NCBI GenBank assembly: GCA_032622095.1
Contig: CP136066.1
Span: 3,745,784 to 3,809,783 of the forward strand
Length of the DNA: 64,000 nucleotides
Reading direction: 5' to 3'
Source of the DNA: Siphonodentalium dalli
Taxonomy: Eukaryota > Mollusca > Scaphopoda > Gadilida > Siphonodentaliidae
Each line of letters starts with the position of its first letter. Positions within the stretch are counted from its first letter, which is position 1. Shown piece after piece: positions 11,698 through 23,000 of this stretch. A model generated the notes under the pieces. That model did not search any database and was not told where the DNA came from. It saw only the letters and a program-made list of their open reading frames with translations. The position numbers were made by a program, and so were the translations under genes.

Positions 11698-14232
11698 ATG
11701 GAACCAAATCATCCATTTATTTGCAATCTGTGCTATTTCACTGCACATGACTTTGGTATTTTCCAAAACCATTATATCAGAATGCACAAAGATGACCCAA
11801 ATTTTTTTGTGGCATGTGATGCAGAAAATTGTGGTTATACCACAAATAAATGGGGAAATTTTCGTACACACTTCTCTAGAAACCATAGGCATACTAGGAT
11901 GGAAGCGACTGATATGTATGCAAACATGGAAGTTGACAATGAAGATAGTAGTATTAGTACGGGAACTGACTTTGCAAATGCAGCAACAAATCCCTTCAAT
12001 GCTCAGACCCAAGAATTAGTTTTTACATTGTCACTAGAGGGTCAACACAATGTATCGCAGACCAGCATAAACAAAATAGTGAGTAGCGCTGGTACGTTAT
12101 TGCAGCGCAATTTGTCTGCCTTTAAAGATACAGTGAAGAAAAGGTTGTCAGAACGCGGTATTGCTGATATTGATGGATTGTTAGATGATATACCAGTTGA
12201 AAATTTTCTAGATCAATTAGATACATCCAAAAAGCGATTAAAGTGTTATATGAAAAGTGACTCAATTCCGTATATAGCACCAGAGTCCATTGAATTAAAC
12301 CGCCGAAACATCACCAAAAATGGGCAAATTGTTGAAGTTCCGAACTTTGGTTACTACATTCCTTTAGAGCAGTCTCTGCACAATTTATTAGAGCTACCTG
12401 AGGTATGGAATTATGTACAACATCCCCATTTTTCTTCCAATGAGGATTATATGCAGGATTTTTGTGATGGTGAGTTTTTTCAGACACATCCCCTTTTCAT
12501 AGAAAATAAGACTGCACTGCAGTTGATTCTGAATACCGATGATCTGGAGATTACAAATCCACTTGGGTCTCACACAAAGAAACATAAAATATCAATATGT
12601 TATTATACACTCGGCAATATTCCACCTGAGCATAGATCAAAGTTGCAAGTTATTCAACTTATTGGTATTGCTAAGACACAAAGCGTAAGAACAAAGGGTT
12701 CATTAAATACATTTCTCAGTGACTTCATATCTGTTGTTAACAAATTGTCAACTGAGGGACTGACGTTTAAGCTTTATGGTGAAGATGTATTTTTGAAAGG
12801 TACATTGGTATTTGTTCCAGCTGACACGCTAGCTTCTAATTGGCTGGGTGGTTTTAAGGAAGGTGTCGGATTTGCCCGTAAGAATTGTAGAAATTGTGAT
12901 ATATCTGCCAAAAAACTGTCACTGATTTCAGTAGATCATCAAGTAACACACAGAGATGAAGATCTTCACAGGGCCCAATGTGGTAGATTTGAACAATATT
13001 CCGATGCCGTTAGGAAATATTGGAGCAAAATGTGGGGAATAAATCAGTCCAGCTGTCTCCTAAAGATCAAGGACTTCAGCATCACAACTGGAATGGTCCA
13101 AGACCCAATGCATATATTTTTAGAGGGAATCGTTCCTTTGGTGATGTCCCTTTTTTTCTACAGAGTTATAGTTGTGGAAAAATGGTTTTCAATCAAATGG
13201 CTCAACACACAGATATCTGGTTTCAGATATTCTTACCTTCACAAGAATAGCAAACCAGAACCAACTTTTGCCAAGAATTCAGAAGGGGGAATCAGCGTGA
13301 AGCAAAGCTCTTCAGCTATTTTAGTTCTGTGCAATATTATTCCACTAATTATCTCATCTAAGATACCCAAGGGGTACTGTTATTGGATTAATCTTTTGAA
13401 GCTCATCCAGTTGGTGATGATATGCACAAGTTCATATTGCTCCAAGGATACTCCCCAGTTGTTGCGGATATTGGTAGCAAGTTTTCTGGAGGAATATAAA
13501 ACTTTATATCCCAAAGCATCATTTACTCCCAAATTGCATTATTTAGTACATCTGCCCAGGCAGATGTCACTATATGGGCCACTCAGACACAATTGGTGCA
13601 TGCGTTTCGAGGCCAAACATGGGTTTTTCAAGGCTAAGCGATACCGAAATTTTAAGAACCTTCCCCTCTCTATGGCTCGACAACACCAACTATATATGGC
13701 CCACCGGCAAATCAGGTATGATGGGGCAGGTCCAGTGAATTTTCTATATGGAGGAGATTTGTGTCCAGAAGGTACACAGTGTAACTTGATTGAAAAATAT
13801 CCCCAGTTGAGCGAATGTTTCCGCACTTTGCTGCCGTCAAATGTGCCGGGATTCAATCATTTGAATTCTCAGGATTTGGGTCAATTTGCTGCTTACGTTG
13901 TTGATAATATACATATTCATGGTTTGGAATACAGGACAGGTTGTTGTTTAGTGAAAAGTTATGATAAACTTACCGACTGTCCTACATTTTGTATTCTTGA
14001 TAACATATTTGTCCTCAACAACAGCAAATACTTCATCATAGAACTAACTGAACCAGCATTCTTTGACACTCACACTAATCATTATCAGATTGTCCCCATT
14101 GGACGATATGAATTGCTGCCATTTTGCAATCTTCAGTTTAAATGGCCTCTAAGTGTATATGTTCATGCAGGCCGTCATGTTGTTCATAACTCAAACAGTC
14201 ATATGTGTGAATCCCTTGAAGAGTACATGTAA
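11698..14232 (+). CDS. Zinc-finger transposase-like protein, intact, intronless
   Basis: A single 844-codon ORF with ATG at 11698 and TAA at 14230. The N-terminus holds two C2H2-type fingers: C9/C12/H25/H30 and C40/C45/H58/H63. The middle (about residues 180-460) has no motif I can name. At about 469 comes QDPMHIFLEGIVP, followed by TPKLHYLVHLP (about 610) and GPLRHNWCMRFEAKHGFFKA (about 625-645). The Asp-x-Met-His...Glu-Gly box with a downstream K.HYL.H..GPL..W..RFE.KH block is the pattern of large uncharacterised ORFs in aquatic invertebrate genomes that resemble plant CACTA (Tnp2/Transposase_21-like) transposases. I infer a transposon-derived RNase-H-fold enzyme, either recently active or domesticated. 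The lack of introns and a mutated second copy of residues 182-300 at 37134-38248 favour a mobile origin. Terminal repeats were not found. Confidence 0.75.
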   Translation: MEPNHPFICNLCYFTAHDFGIFQNHYIRMHKDDPNFFVACDAENCGYTTNKWGNFRTHFSRNHRHTRMEATDMYANMEVDNEDSSISTGTDFANAATNPFNAQTQELVFTLSLEGQHNVSQTSINKIVSSAGTLLQRNLSAFKDTVKKRLSERGIADIDGLLDDIPVENFLDQLDTSKKRLKCYMKSDSIPYIAPESIELNRRNITKNGQIVEVPNFGYYIPLEQSLHNLLELPEVWNYVQHPHFSSNEDYMQDFCDGEFFQTHPLFIENKTALQLILNTDDLEITNPLGSHTKKHKISICYYTLGNIPPEHRSKLQVIQLIGIAKTQSVRTKGSLNTFLSDFISVVNKLSTEGLTFKLYGEDVFLKGTLVFVPADTLASNWLGGFKEGVGFARKNCRNCDISAKKLSLISVDHQVTHRDEDLHRAQCGRFEQYSDAVRKYWSKMWGINQSSCLLKIKDFSITTGMVQDPMHIFLEGIVPLVMSLFFYRVIVVEKWFSIKWLNTQISGFRYSYLHKNSKPEPTFAKNSEGGISVKQSSSAILVLCNIIPLIISSKIPKGYCYWINLLKLIQLVMICTSSYCSKDTPQLLRILVASFLEEYKTLYPKASFTPKLHYLVHLPRQMSLYGPLRHNWCMRFEAKHGFFKAKRYRNFKNLPLSMARQHQLYMAHRQIRYDGAGPVNFLYGGDLCPEGTQCNLIEKYPQLSECFRTLLPSNVPGFNHLNSQDLGQFAAYVVDNIHIHGLEYRTGCCLVKSYDKLTDCPTFCILDNIFVLNNSKYFIIELTEPAFFDTHTNHYQIVPIGRYELLPFCNLQFKWPLSVYVHAGRHVVHNSNSHMCESLEEYM

Positions 14233-14698
14233 CTACATTATAATATGCATACATACTACAATTACAAATGTACTACTGTATATATAAGCAGATAGGTTTA
14301 ATATAAATGTTTTCTTCAGTGCCGTGAGTTACAATCAAACTAGGCAAGACCACTCGCTTCCCCCACTTACCCCGGTAACCTTATACACTGCAGTAGGCTG
14401 GTGGTTGCAAGTACATGTCGGCTGTAAATATCGTTCTGTGTTGGAATAGCAAGTACTCACATAATATACTGTCACCTGCTAATTGTCTGACTCTACGTCG
14501 GCTGCATGCTCAATACACAATTCATGCGATGATGCGCGTATACTTTCAAAGACTTAATTCCGGAACAGTGTCAGCGAAAACATGGCTAATTTTTAGACAT
14601 TGAGCCTTAAACAGCCTTTTAGACACTGCGAATCTATTAAAACATGTTACAAATAAATATCACGTGATCAAGGCACAAAATAAGACGTCAGTCATTTG
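14233..14698. other. No gene seen
   Basis: AT-rich DNA downstream of the transposase-like ORF. No convincing polyadenylation signal or transposon end was identified. Confidence 0.4.
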
Positions 14699-14743
14699 CA
14701 GAATGAGGTCCCCAGAGGATAAATTTAGTGATGCTAACCCGCA
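14699..14743. mobile_element. Left half of a foldback MITE
   Basis: CAGAATGAGGTCCCC...GAATTTAGTGATGCTA-type sequence matches one arm of the complete foldback copies at 41632-41706 and 44023-44113. Its right half is replaced by the mariner-type MITE that starts at 14746. Confidence 0.7.
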
Positions 14744-14745
14744 TA

Positions 14746-14860
14746 CAGTGATGCCCACAATAATTGACCTCTTAAGTTAACCACAACAGAATTATGGGAA
14801 ATTTTTCAGGATTTAGTTGGAAATATGGCTTGTTGCCATTCATCGGAATGGCCAACTGAA
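14746..14860. mobile_element. Truncated mariner-type MITE
   Basis: Preceded by TA, it begins CAGTGATGCCCACAATAATT and follows the complete copy at 30226-30408 (read in reverse) through TTATGGGAAAT and GGAAATATGGCTTGTTGCC. The second terminus is lost. Confidence 0.75.
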
Positions 14861-16320
14861 GCTCAATGAATGAATGATCTAGCCTACTCAAAGACTTGTG
14901 TACACAACTATATAAACTTCTATCAATGTTATAAAAGCCTGCAAAACACATTCTTTTGTTGATTACCATTTACAGGGAGTCAAAAGTTCAGATTATTCTT
15001 GTTGATAAAACATCTCCCCCAGAATAAATATTATATAAAGAAAAAAAAATCGCGTGCGTGCATGTATTTCAAATTTTTTTGGCTTGAAAAAACAGGAAAT
15101 CGATTTTGGCAGGCCTAAAACAGTTTGTTTATGGTCTGGATACAACCCTAATAGATGTACTCTTTTGTGTCACAACCGGAATCAATACAACAAATTGTAA
15201 CCACCACCTGCTTACAAAACTGTATAATGTTTAGGGGGGGGGGTGTATTCCTTTTAATTGTTTGTAGACGGTACAGCAGATTGATTCTACTGTGCATAAT
15301 GTACATGTGTTAAGTACAGAGTCAACATCTTTACTTTTAATTAGGCAAAATGTGTTCTGCATGTGTGTGTAAAACCCATGGATGTATCTTCTGGGACATA
15401 TCAACAAGTACTAGTATGTCATTATAGTACATGTAGGTATCACAGGTACTGTAACTAGTTTGACTTTCTAATAATAGTTTCTATTACAATGTAATCAAAC
15501 TATTAATCATTGTCTTCGAGAGCCAGAAAGCATTACAATTTTAAGATATTTAAAAACTCCCTCTTAAATGGGGCTTTTATCCTCGAACACAAGCTTATTT
15601 TTTAGATGCACGTACGTTGCCTTGCAAGTTGATAAATACCTGATAAATTGTCTAATTCTAAAAAATCCTTATTTCTCGAGAAGTTGAACATGGGTATATT
15701 TAAAGTCCGGAACTGTGACCGCAGCCTCAAGAAGTTTGTAGTGTGTGATACAACTTTGAGTTCTTTGAAAGAAAAAGGTGAGTTGTACATTGATTTGGTT
15801 TATTATTAGTATATAAAGCAGGGTATTTTTTGTTTTGAAAATATTGATTAGCGGTTTTTTTTCAATCCTAAAATATTGGTCAGCAGTTGCTTGAAATTAA
15901 TTAGCAGTTTCTGGGCCGGGATAATTATGTTATACAAGTTATAGTCTTATATAGAACATTGTAGAGTGACTCCCCTTAGCCCAGATGCACGCAGGCCACA
16001 GGGGGCAGGAATTGTTTATTATGGATAATTATAATATTCTTGGTAAAGGGACACAGCATTTAAAAATGGTAGCTTCAGGATGAAAATTTCCTTTAAAAAA
16101 ATAAAAAATATTATTCACCATTTGTCATCATCATCATGCATCATACCCCAATAGGCTACTCTACGCGTATAAACAAACCCCGTCCCGATCGGACATATAA
16201 TTCCAGAGATATTCGTCATTAAATCCAGATAAATTCCAAACTTTTCATCGAAAGACTTAAGTTGTCACCAACAGAATTTCATTAATACCAAATTTATTCA
16301 AAAACACCGACTTTCCGCCA
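14861..16320. other. No gene seen
   Basis: AT-rich DNA with a G9 run at about 15235-15243 and a TGTGTGT-like tract near 15365. No frame or repeat I can support. Confidence 0.4.
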
Positions 16321-16327
16321 CGATAAA

Positions 16328-16455
16328 AACATCTTTTCAACACACCATTTCGTTTACTAAGATCTAACTTGGGTCGAATCACGTCTGTGCTTTGACAATG
16401 ACTGACATGCTCCAATTCGGTTTTTATTTGAGTTTGACATGTTTTTGTCGCTCAA
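16328..16455 (-). repeat. Inverted copy of the 5' end of the CIDE-N gene
   Basis: The reverse complement of this stretch matches 16834-16964 with about ten differences in 130 bases. It therefore covers the probable promoter-proximal sequence and the first coding codons of the gene starting at 16924. The gene's start ATG is AAG in this copy, while the frame LDLSKRN.V.KRC is otherwise kept. The copies are separated by about 380 bp and could form a hairpin if transcribed. Confidence 0.85.
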
Positions 16456-16833
16456 ACTTGGCCGGAAAATAATCAATATTTACTGTGGAGATCACTTGAC
16501 CTTGATCCCAGTACCTATTCCATGCCTGTCGATATACCCATTTTCATTGGTCGACGTGAAATCGATGTAATTGGGAAAATCCAAATTACCGCATGTTCCT
16601 GGCCTGTGAAAATTGATGAAAAAAAACCCCCCTTTAGAGCCCTTCCAAAAATAAAATAACACAAATAACATCAAAACAAAAATAAGATTTAAATAATAGT
16701 TGTTAGTATTTACCTAATTCTCATAGTTTGCTATTTTACTTTCATGAAAAATCTTTAAAATAATATAAGCCAATCACGTCGCATGTTACACATTCTGAGA
16801 GTATTATCAAAAATTCAAACTGTGTACACTGTC
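16456..16833. other. Spacer between the inverted copies; likely upstream region of the gene
   Basis: AT-rich, with no supported reading frame. It would be the loop of the inverted repeat and presumably holds the gene's promoter, but no TATA or initiator could be assigned with confidence. Confidence 0.4.
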
Positions 16834-16923
16834 ACATTTGAGCGACAAAACATGTTTCAAAGTCAAATAAAAACCGAATTTGAGCATGTCAGTCATTGTC
16901 AAAGTACAGACGTGATTCAACCA

Positions 16924-17035
16924 ATGTTAGATCTTAGTAAACGAAATGATGTGTATAAAAGATGTTTGACGTTTAAAACGGGCCTGAGGCGGCACGCTGA
17001 ATGTGTATTATACGGAACGCGGAAACGAATAATAG
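16924..17035 (+). CDS. Exon 1 of the CIDE-N/SAMD3-like gene
   Basis: Encodes MLDLSKRNDVYKRC through RKRII plus one base. The donor is ATAG|GTAAT. It carries the first strand and helix of the CIDE-N-like domain. The frame is open upstream to an ATG at 16783, so the start is provisional. Confidence 0.75.
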
Positions 17036-20000
17036 GTAATATCTCAGGTATTTGACAAATATTGGATGTCAAACTGCATGATTCTAAGTTGATAACTATT
17101 TGGTCTGAACAGTTTTGTCTGTCCAAATTTTGTAAGTGCTAACACATATACTAGCTTCATGTTGCTGTTGTTTTTTTTTCAGCGGCAGAAAAACTTATGG
17201 TCAAGTCAGATGGCTGCAAAATAGTTCTGGAGTGCGACGGGACGGACATTGAGGACGATGAGGTTTTGTCGGAGTTACGGAGTGAAATATTCCTATTCCT
17301 GGAAGCAGGCCAGGTATGGGCCCGGCCAGACTCGGCAAACTCAAACAATGGCGTTAAAGAACGTTCGGCCACTTCGGAGCAGAGTGTTGCAGACATACCA
17401 GCTGTGGATTCAATTTCATCATCATCTTTAACACCTCCGAGTCAACCATATGGTTAGTATGTTATGAAAATTGTCTCTTTTCTGCCAATATTTTTAGCTT
17501 ATCCACAGTGGGCGAACAAAATACAAGAAGCCCATGCACTTTCCAGATAATATAGACAAAAACCCTGATTCTCTGCAAGAAATCTGGTCATTGTTAGGCC
17601 AAACAAAAAAATACCTGTGTTTAGGGTTACCCGACCGACCCTATTATTAGTATGCCAACTTTGCCCAACAAACAAAGTTCTATGTGTCTTCCGGAAGCCA
17701 AATGTTTCAAAATATTGAGGGTGTAAAATCCAGTGTTCTGGTCATTTTTTGGAGCATAAATATAAACCTACATAATTTATTAACTATTCCAGCAGTATAA
17801 ATCATGCTGGATTGCTTTTGAAATTTTAAATTGAACTTTAATTCAAGATTTAGAAAGGCAATCTCTTGCGCTGTAACCCAGTATACCCAATCTCCAAACA
17901 TCAATAGAAAAAATAGTAACATTTGCTCAATAGTCCAAAGATGATGAACAAGAACAAAATATGAAAATATCGGAGGAATGTATTGAAAAGGAACCATATT
18001 TATGAGTTGCCTACATAATATAATTGTAAATGCTAGCCAGATTCTGACATGGCAAGGCAAATGGTGAGTTAAGCATGTGGGTCATGTCAATCTTATTGGA
18101 AGCAATCAGCCAAGGATACTTACTAGTAGGGTAGGTTGGCCAGGGTAAAAATTTGGGTCACTCCAGTGATAATCCCTTATCAATCACTACCCAACAATAG
18201 ATGGTGGTCATCATAACATCCAGCCCAGTTGGACAAATCCTACCATGAGGGACATCCACAATGAAAGAATAATTTAATTATACCCCCACTACCAAAGTAG
18301 TAAACTGGATTGACTGCGTCCGTCTGTCCGTCCATCCGAGTTGCTCAGTCTGTTTGTCCGTCCGTCCGTCAGACTTGATAACTTGATCAAATATGAACCA
18401 ATTTCAATAATTTGTGGTAGACAAACTTCTTGCAAGAACATCTCAGGCTCTCAGCATGCTGAAAATTTGGGTTCGGTCCGAATTATTTTGTTAAAGTTAT
18501 GCCTCATTTTCGACTTATTATCCCCCGCCAAATTGAAAATTTGCGGGGGATATAGTAATGGGTTCCGTCCGTCCGTCCGTCTGTCCGTCCGTCCCGAATT
18601 TGTAAGAGTCATAACTTGAACAAATGTCAACGGATTTCAAAGATTTATGGTATTTGAGTTCACCTGACCATTACCTAGAATAAGTTAGTAAGCCAGGTCC
18701 GGTCGGATATTTTTACTGGAGTTATTGGACTTTGTTTATTATTTTTGTCGAATTTACCAAATAGCAAATAGACGACGTCACAGGGCTCATTCCCACAAAT
18801 GTCAACGGATTTCAAAGATATTTGGTATATGAGTTCACTTGACCAGTATCTAGAACGAGTTCGCAAACCAGGTCCGGCCGGTTATTTTAAGCAGAGTTAT
18901 TGGACTTTGTTTATTTTTTTGTGTGCAAATAGACGACGTCACAGGGCTCATTTCCACAAATGTCAACGGATTTCAAAGTTTTTTGGTATATGAGTTCACA
19001 TGACCAGTATCTAGAACGAGTTCGCAAACCAGGTCCGGCCGGATATTTTAAGCGGAGTTATTGGACTTTGTTTATTTTTTTGTGTGCAAATGGACGACGT
19101 CACAGGGCTCATTTCCACAAATGTCCACGGATTTCAAAGATTTTTGGTATATGAGTTCACATGACCAGTATCTAGAACGAGTTCGTAAACCACGTCCGGC
19201 CGGATATTTTAAGCGGAGTTATTGGACTTTGTTTATTTTTTTGTGTGCAAATGGACGACGTCACAGGGCTCATTTCCACAAATGTCCACGGATTTCAAAG
19301 TTTTTTGGTATATGAGTTCACATGACCAGTATCTAGAACGAGTTCGCAAACCAGGTCCGGCCGGATATTTTAAGCGGACTTATTGGACTTGGTTTATTTT
19401 TTTGTGTGCAAATGGACGACGTCACAGGGCTCATTTCCACAAATGTCAACTGATTTCAAAGATTTTTGGTATATGAGTTCACATGACCAGTACCTAAAAT
19501 GAATTCGCAAGCCTGGCTTTTTGACAAAATCCCACCTCTTATTTAGCACATACTGAGAACGCAAACATTATTAATAATGCACTTCCCCAACTGCACAATT
19601 TCGGCGGGGGATACCGTCGTCTGCGACTGCTTGTTAATTCTAAAATGCTAAACATACTTCAATGGTGCTTTGATAAACCAATGATGATCAACCACAACCA
19701 AATATACGATGTTGTCGATGCATGCACAAGATAGTCAGCTGCAAAAGGTCCCATGCTGTCTGTGCATGCTTATCATTCTTCTATACAGTTCTAGATATTA
19801 AAATTTTGGCATACACATGTACCATGTTACAAAGACAATTGTGAAATACATACTCAAATGTATTCAACTGTCTAACAAATTGGTGACCCCCACCCATTCA
19901 ACTTATACCAATATTTGTGACCCCCCCCCCCCCACTTTGACAGCTTTCGCCGCCCCTGGGGAACTCCGAATATTTGTGTTTGAAATACATGTTCAACAAT

Positions 20001-23000
20001 AATTTAATCGTTGGTGGCAGAAATCAGTAGAATGATATGCATGCAGCCCATGTGGCCCCATCAAATATGCTGTCTACCCAGTCACCAGGGCAAGGGATGC
20101 TTGCCCACAACGCATCCTGCTCCGGCGTCCCGGGGGATATGGTGTGCCAACTACCCACACACCTTGGCCACCCGCCCGAACCTCTACATGTCAGTTTGGA
20201 TTTGGGAATGTTTCTCTCTCCAACGACGGGACAATAGTGTACAGCACACGGTCGACATGGGGCTCATTTGATTCGGGTGTCAAGGCAACACCGAGAGAGC
20301 GTTCCCTCGATTATAGTGGTGCATGTCGACCTTGAATGCGGTACCTATCATTTTCGAGAGAGCATGTTCAAATAAAAATAATATCGTCTTGGTCCGATCA
20401 TTATGAAATGTGTCATTGCTGTTGACATCGATACATGTACATGTATATAGATGTGAATCATCGAGAAAAACTTGCCGTCGTCAGCCATATGGGGGTGTCA
20501 GTATTAAAACAATCATAGTCACCATCGGCCATCTTGAATTTCAGTACATGTACTTGTGTCACACAATGAATGTTTATTAATCGGCACTACAGACTACCTG
20601 TATACCATCTGACGATCATTATCAGATTCAGGTAATTTGTTACGAAATAAATGTACTTAAGTGTGAAAAAAACACTACAACCGGGACCTCTCTTTTATAC
20701 CATTATATATAGTAATAGCCATGTCAGCTAGGCATATGAATGGCTACATTATGTGGGCCGACCGACCACCCCATGAGTATAACGTCTGATTTAGTTTCAC
20801 GTACGTTGACTGTAAAACAAACTTACGCCTGCATAGCAAAAACAAGACAACAACATTAAATATATTATCCTATATATGCAAGGTAGCGGACCCCCTCATG
20901 GTACATGTGCATACTGTAACATTCAAATAGTAAAATATCATATATTTCTGACATGTGAGTTTGTTTCGGGTTGACACTTGACAGTTCCGGGCTTGCCACG
21001 TCAGTTGACAGACTCCACCATAGCACATCAAAGTCTGACTGTCGAGCGCGTACGTCGCATGGTAAGTCGACTGTGTCGCATGTCTCTCGAACAATGTTGG
21101 TCGCTATTTTACATACTAGCTGGTTATATTTTTCGACCAGATATTGTTCGGATAGGGTATTCTTTGTGATAATTGACTTCACTGAGGCAGATAACCATAC
21201 TTATTTATCAGAAACACACCCCCTAGGTGCTTGCTCTGCGTTTAATTTTATCGCTGATAGTGTTGATTTTCCCCCGCCCTTGAGTCGTCAGACCCGTTGT
21301 ATTGTCGTCACCACACAAACTCCCCGTTTTAGTGGATCCTGGCGAGTAATGGGTTAAGGGGTGTTACTCTCTTTCAAAATTAGGACAGGCTTTCAATGAT
21401 GAAGGAATCAGCGAACGACAACTGTGAAACTGACCTTCGCCCGAGACACCCGTCTTCGACAAAGGCTGTCGCCCGTTGTGGTCGCAAGGGTAACTGTGTA
21501 GTACTTACGGAAATGGCTGTTTATACACAAAACTCGTGATTTTTGCGGAGATGGGGTTAATTTCTTCGGCTTCTTGAATAATTTGTTTTAAAAGTTCGCG
21601 CCATCTGTATTTATAAATTTCTCATTTCGCTGTGTAATTAACGCATGAACTCGAGTGACGACTCAAGGCACATGACGACTAAGGGTCGATTTACGTTACT
21701 TGCATGTGTTACACATCTCTGTTCATTGATAAATAATGATGCAATTCTAATGCTGCCCTAGCAATAATGGGATGGGTTTGGTCTACAATTAATGTGGCCT
21801 TTCCATACAAACATGTATATCTGAGGGACACAGTCCTGGGTTTTTTCATTTCATGGGAGTGGTGTAACCATGACACCATAATGGGATTGGTACTTAACCA
21901 TGTACTAGTACATATTGCCTGCATAGCCACTGTCCATATATTACCCAATTGATTTGATGAGGGTACAGGGTCATTGACCTATTACAATGCCAGAGAAATG
22001 TCAGGAAAAGTCAGTAATGCATCCAATACTGGCAATCAGTCTTACTCTTATTGGTTTAAGGTTTGTCCTTTTCATTGGAGTAGAGGTGATGTGCCTACCA
22101 TCAGGGGTTTGGAGTTTGTCTCATAAATGGAATAATTATGTTATAAGCATCATTCCCAATCCCAAATAGAGCCTTAATTGTAGTTGTCGGTTCCGATTAC
22201 CATAATAACGCGGTCAATATCTTTATTCTTGCAAAGATGAGTCAAAGATATCAAATAAAGTTGTCCTATAACTTCTTTAAATTATTAGTATCTTATCAAA
22301 ATTGAGAGGTTTTACACAGCTGTATACTTGTGTACGCATGGTATGTGACCTGACCAAATATTTCACGTCCACTTCATCTATTGAGATGGTATTTTTGAAG
22401 AAATCATGATACCGGTAAGGACTATATTTGTCCATAGCAATCAGACTTCCAACTTTAGTATAAATTATCACAAGAAAACTCATGGTTTTGATGATGATTT
22501 GATCCAAACTCAGGCATGGCTGAGTTACGGCCCTTTGTTTATGGAATTGGTCTCAATTTTTTCATTTCCGGATGATAACTTTAGTAAAAATGTACTGAAT
22601 GAAATGAAATTTGGTATGTGGGTTTACTAGCACAAAATACAGGTCAAGTTCGATTTCTGGTTCCGCACGCCTATCTTTTATACCTGAGGTACATGAAGAT
22701 TCTGTCATTTCATGCAAGTAATAGTTTTGTTTGCATCAATATGTGCCACCGATTTTCTGAGAAGAATTTAATTTTCATAGTCACATGAATGTGACATGAT
22801 ACATGTACACTGTACCGTAATACCCAAAAGGGGGTTGTACAACAACATACAGATAAAATAGACACTTGGTACATCTGAAGATGAAGTTGATTGTTGGTGT
22901 AGATATAGATGACACAATTCCCAAGTTGATCTTGATCATGGTACTATAGAACTCGGATAACTAGAATCTCTGTGAGTAACAAACAAGCGAGGGTTAATGG

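Noticed and set aside
17707-18060. 117-codon minus-strand hydrophobic frame
   Set aside because: It lies in intron 2, has no motif, no clear gene signals and AT-driven composition.
18799-19476. Series of 64-84 codon plus-strand frames with almost identical protein sequence
   Set aside because: They are produced by the 161-bp tandem units; the period is not a multiple of three and each frame stops in the next unit.
20971-21357. 128-codon plus-strand frame, with an overlapping minus-strand frame
   Set aside because: No domain pattern, Ser/Thr/His-rich random composition, and no splice or polyadenylation context.
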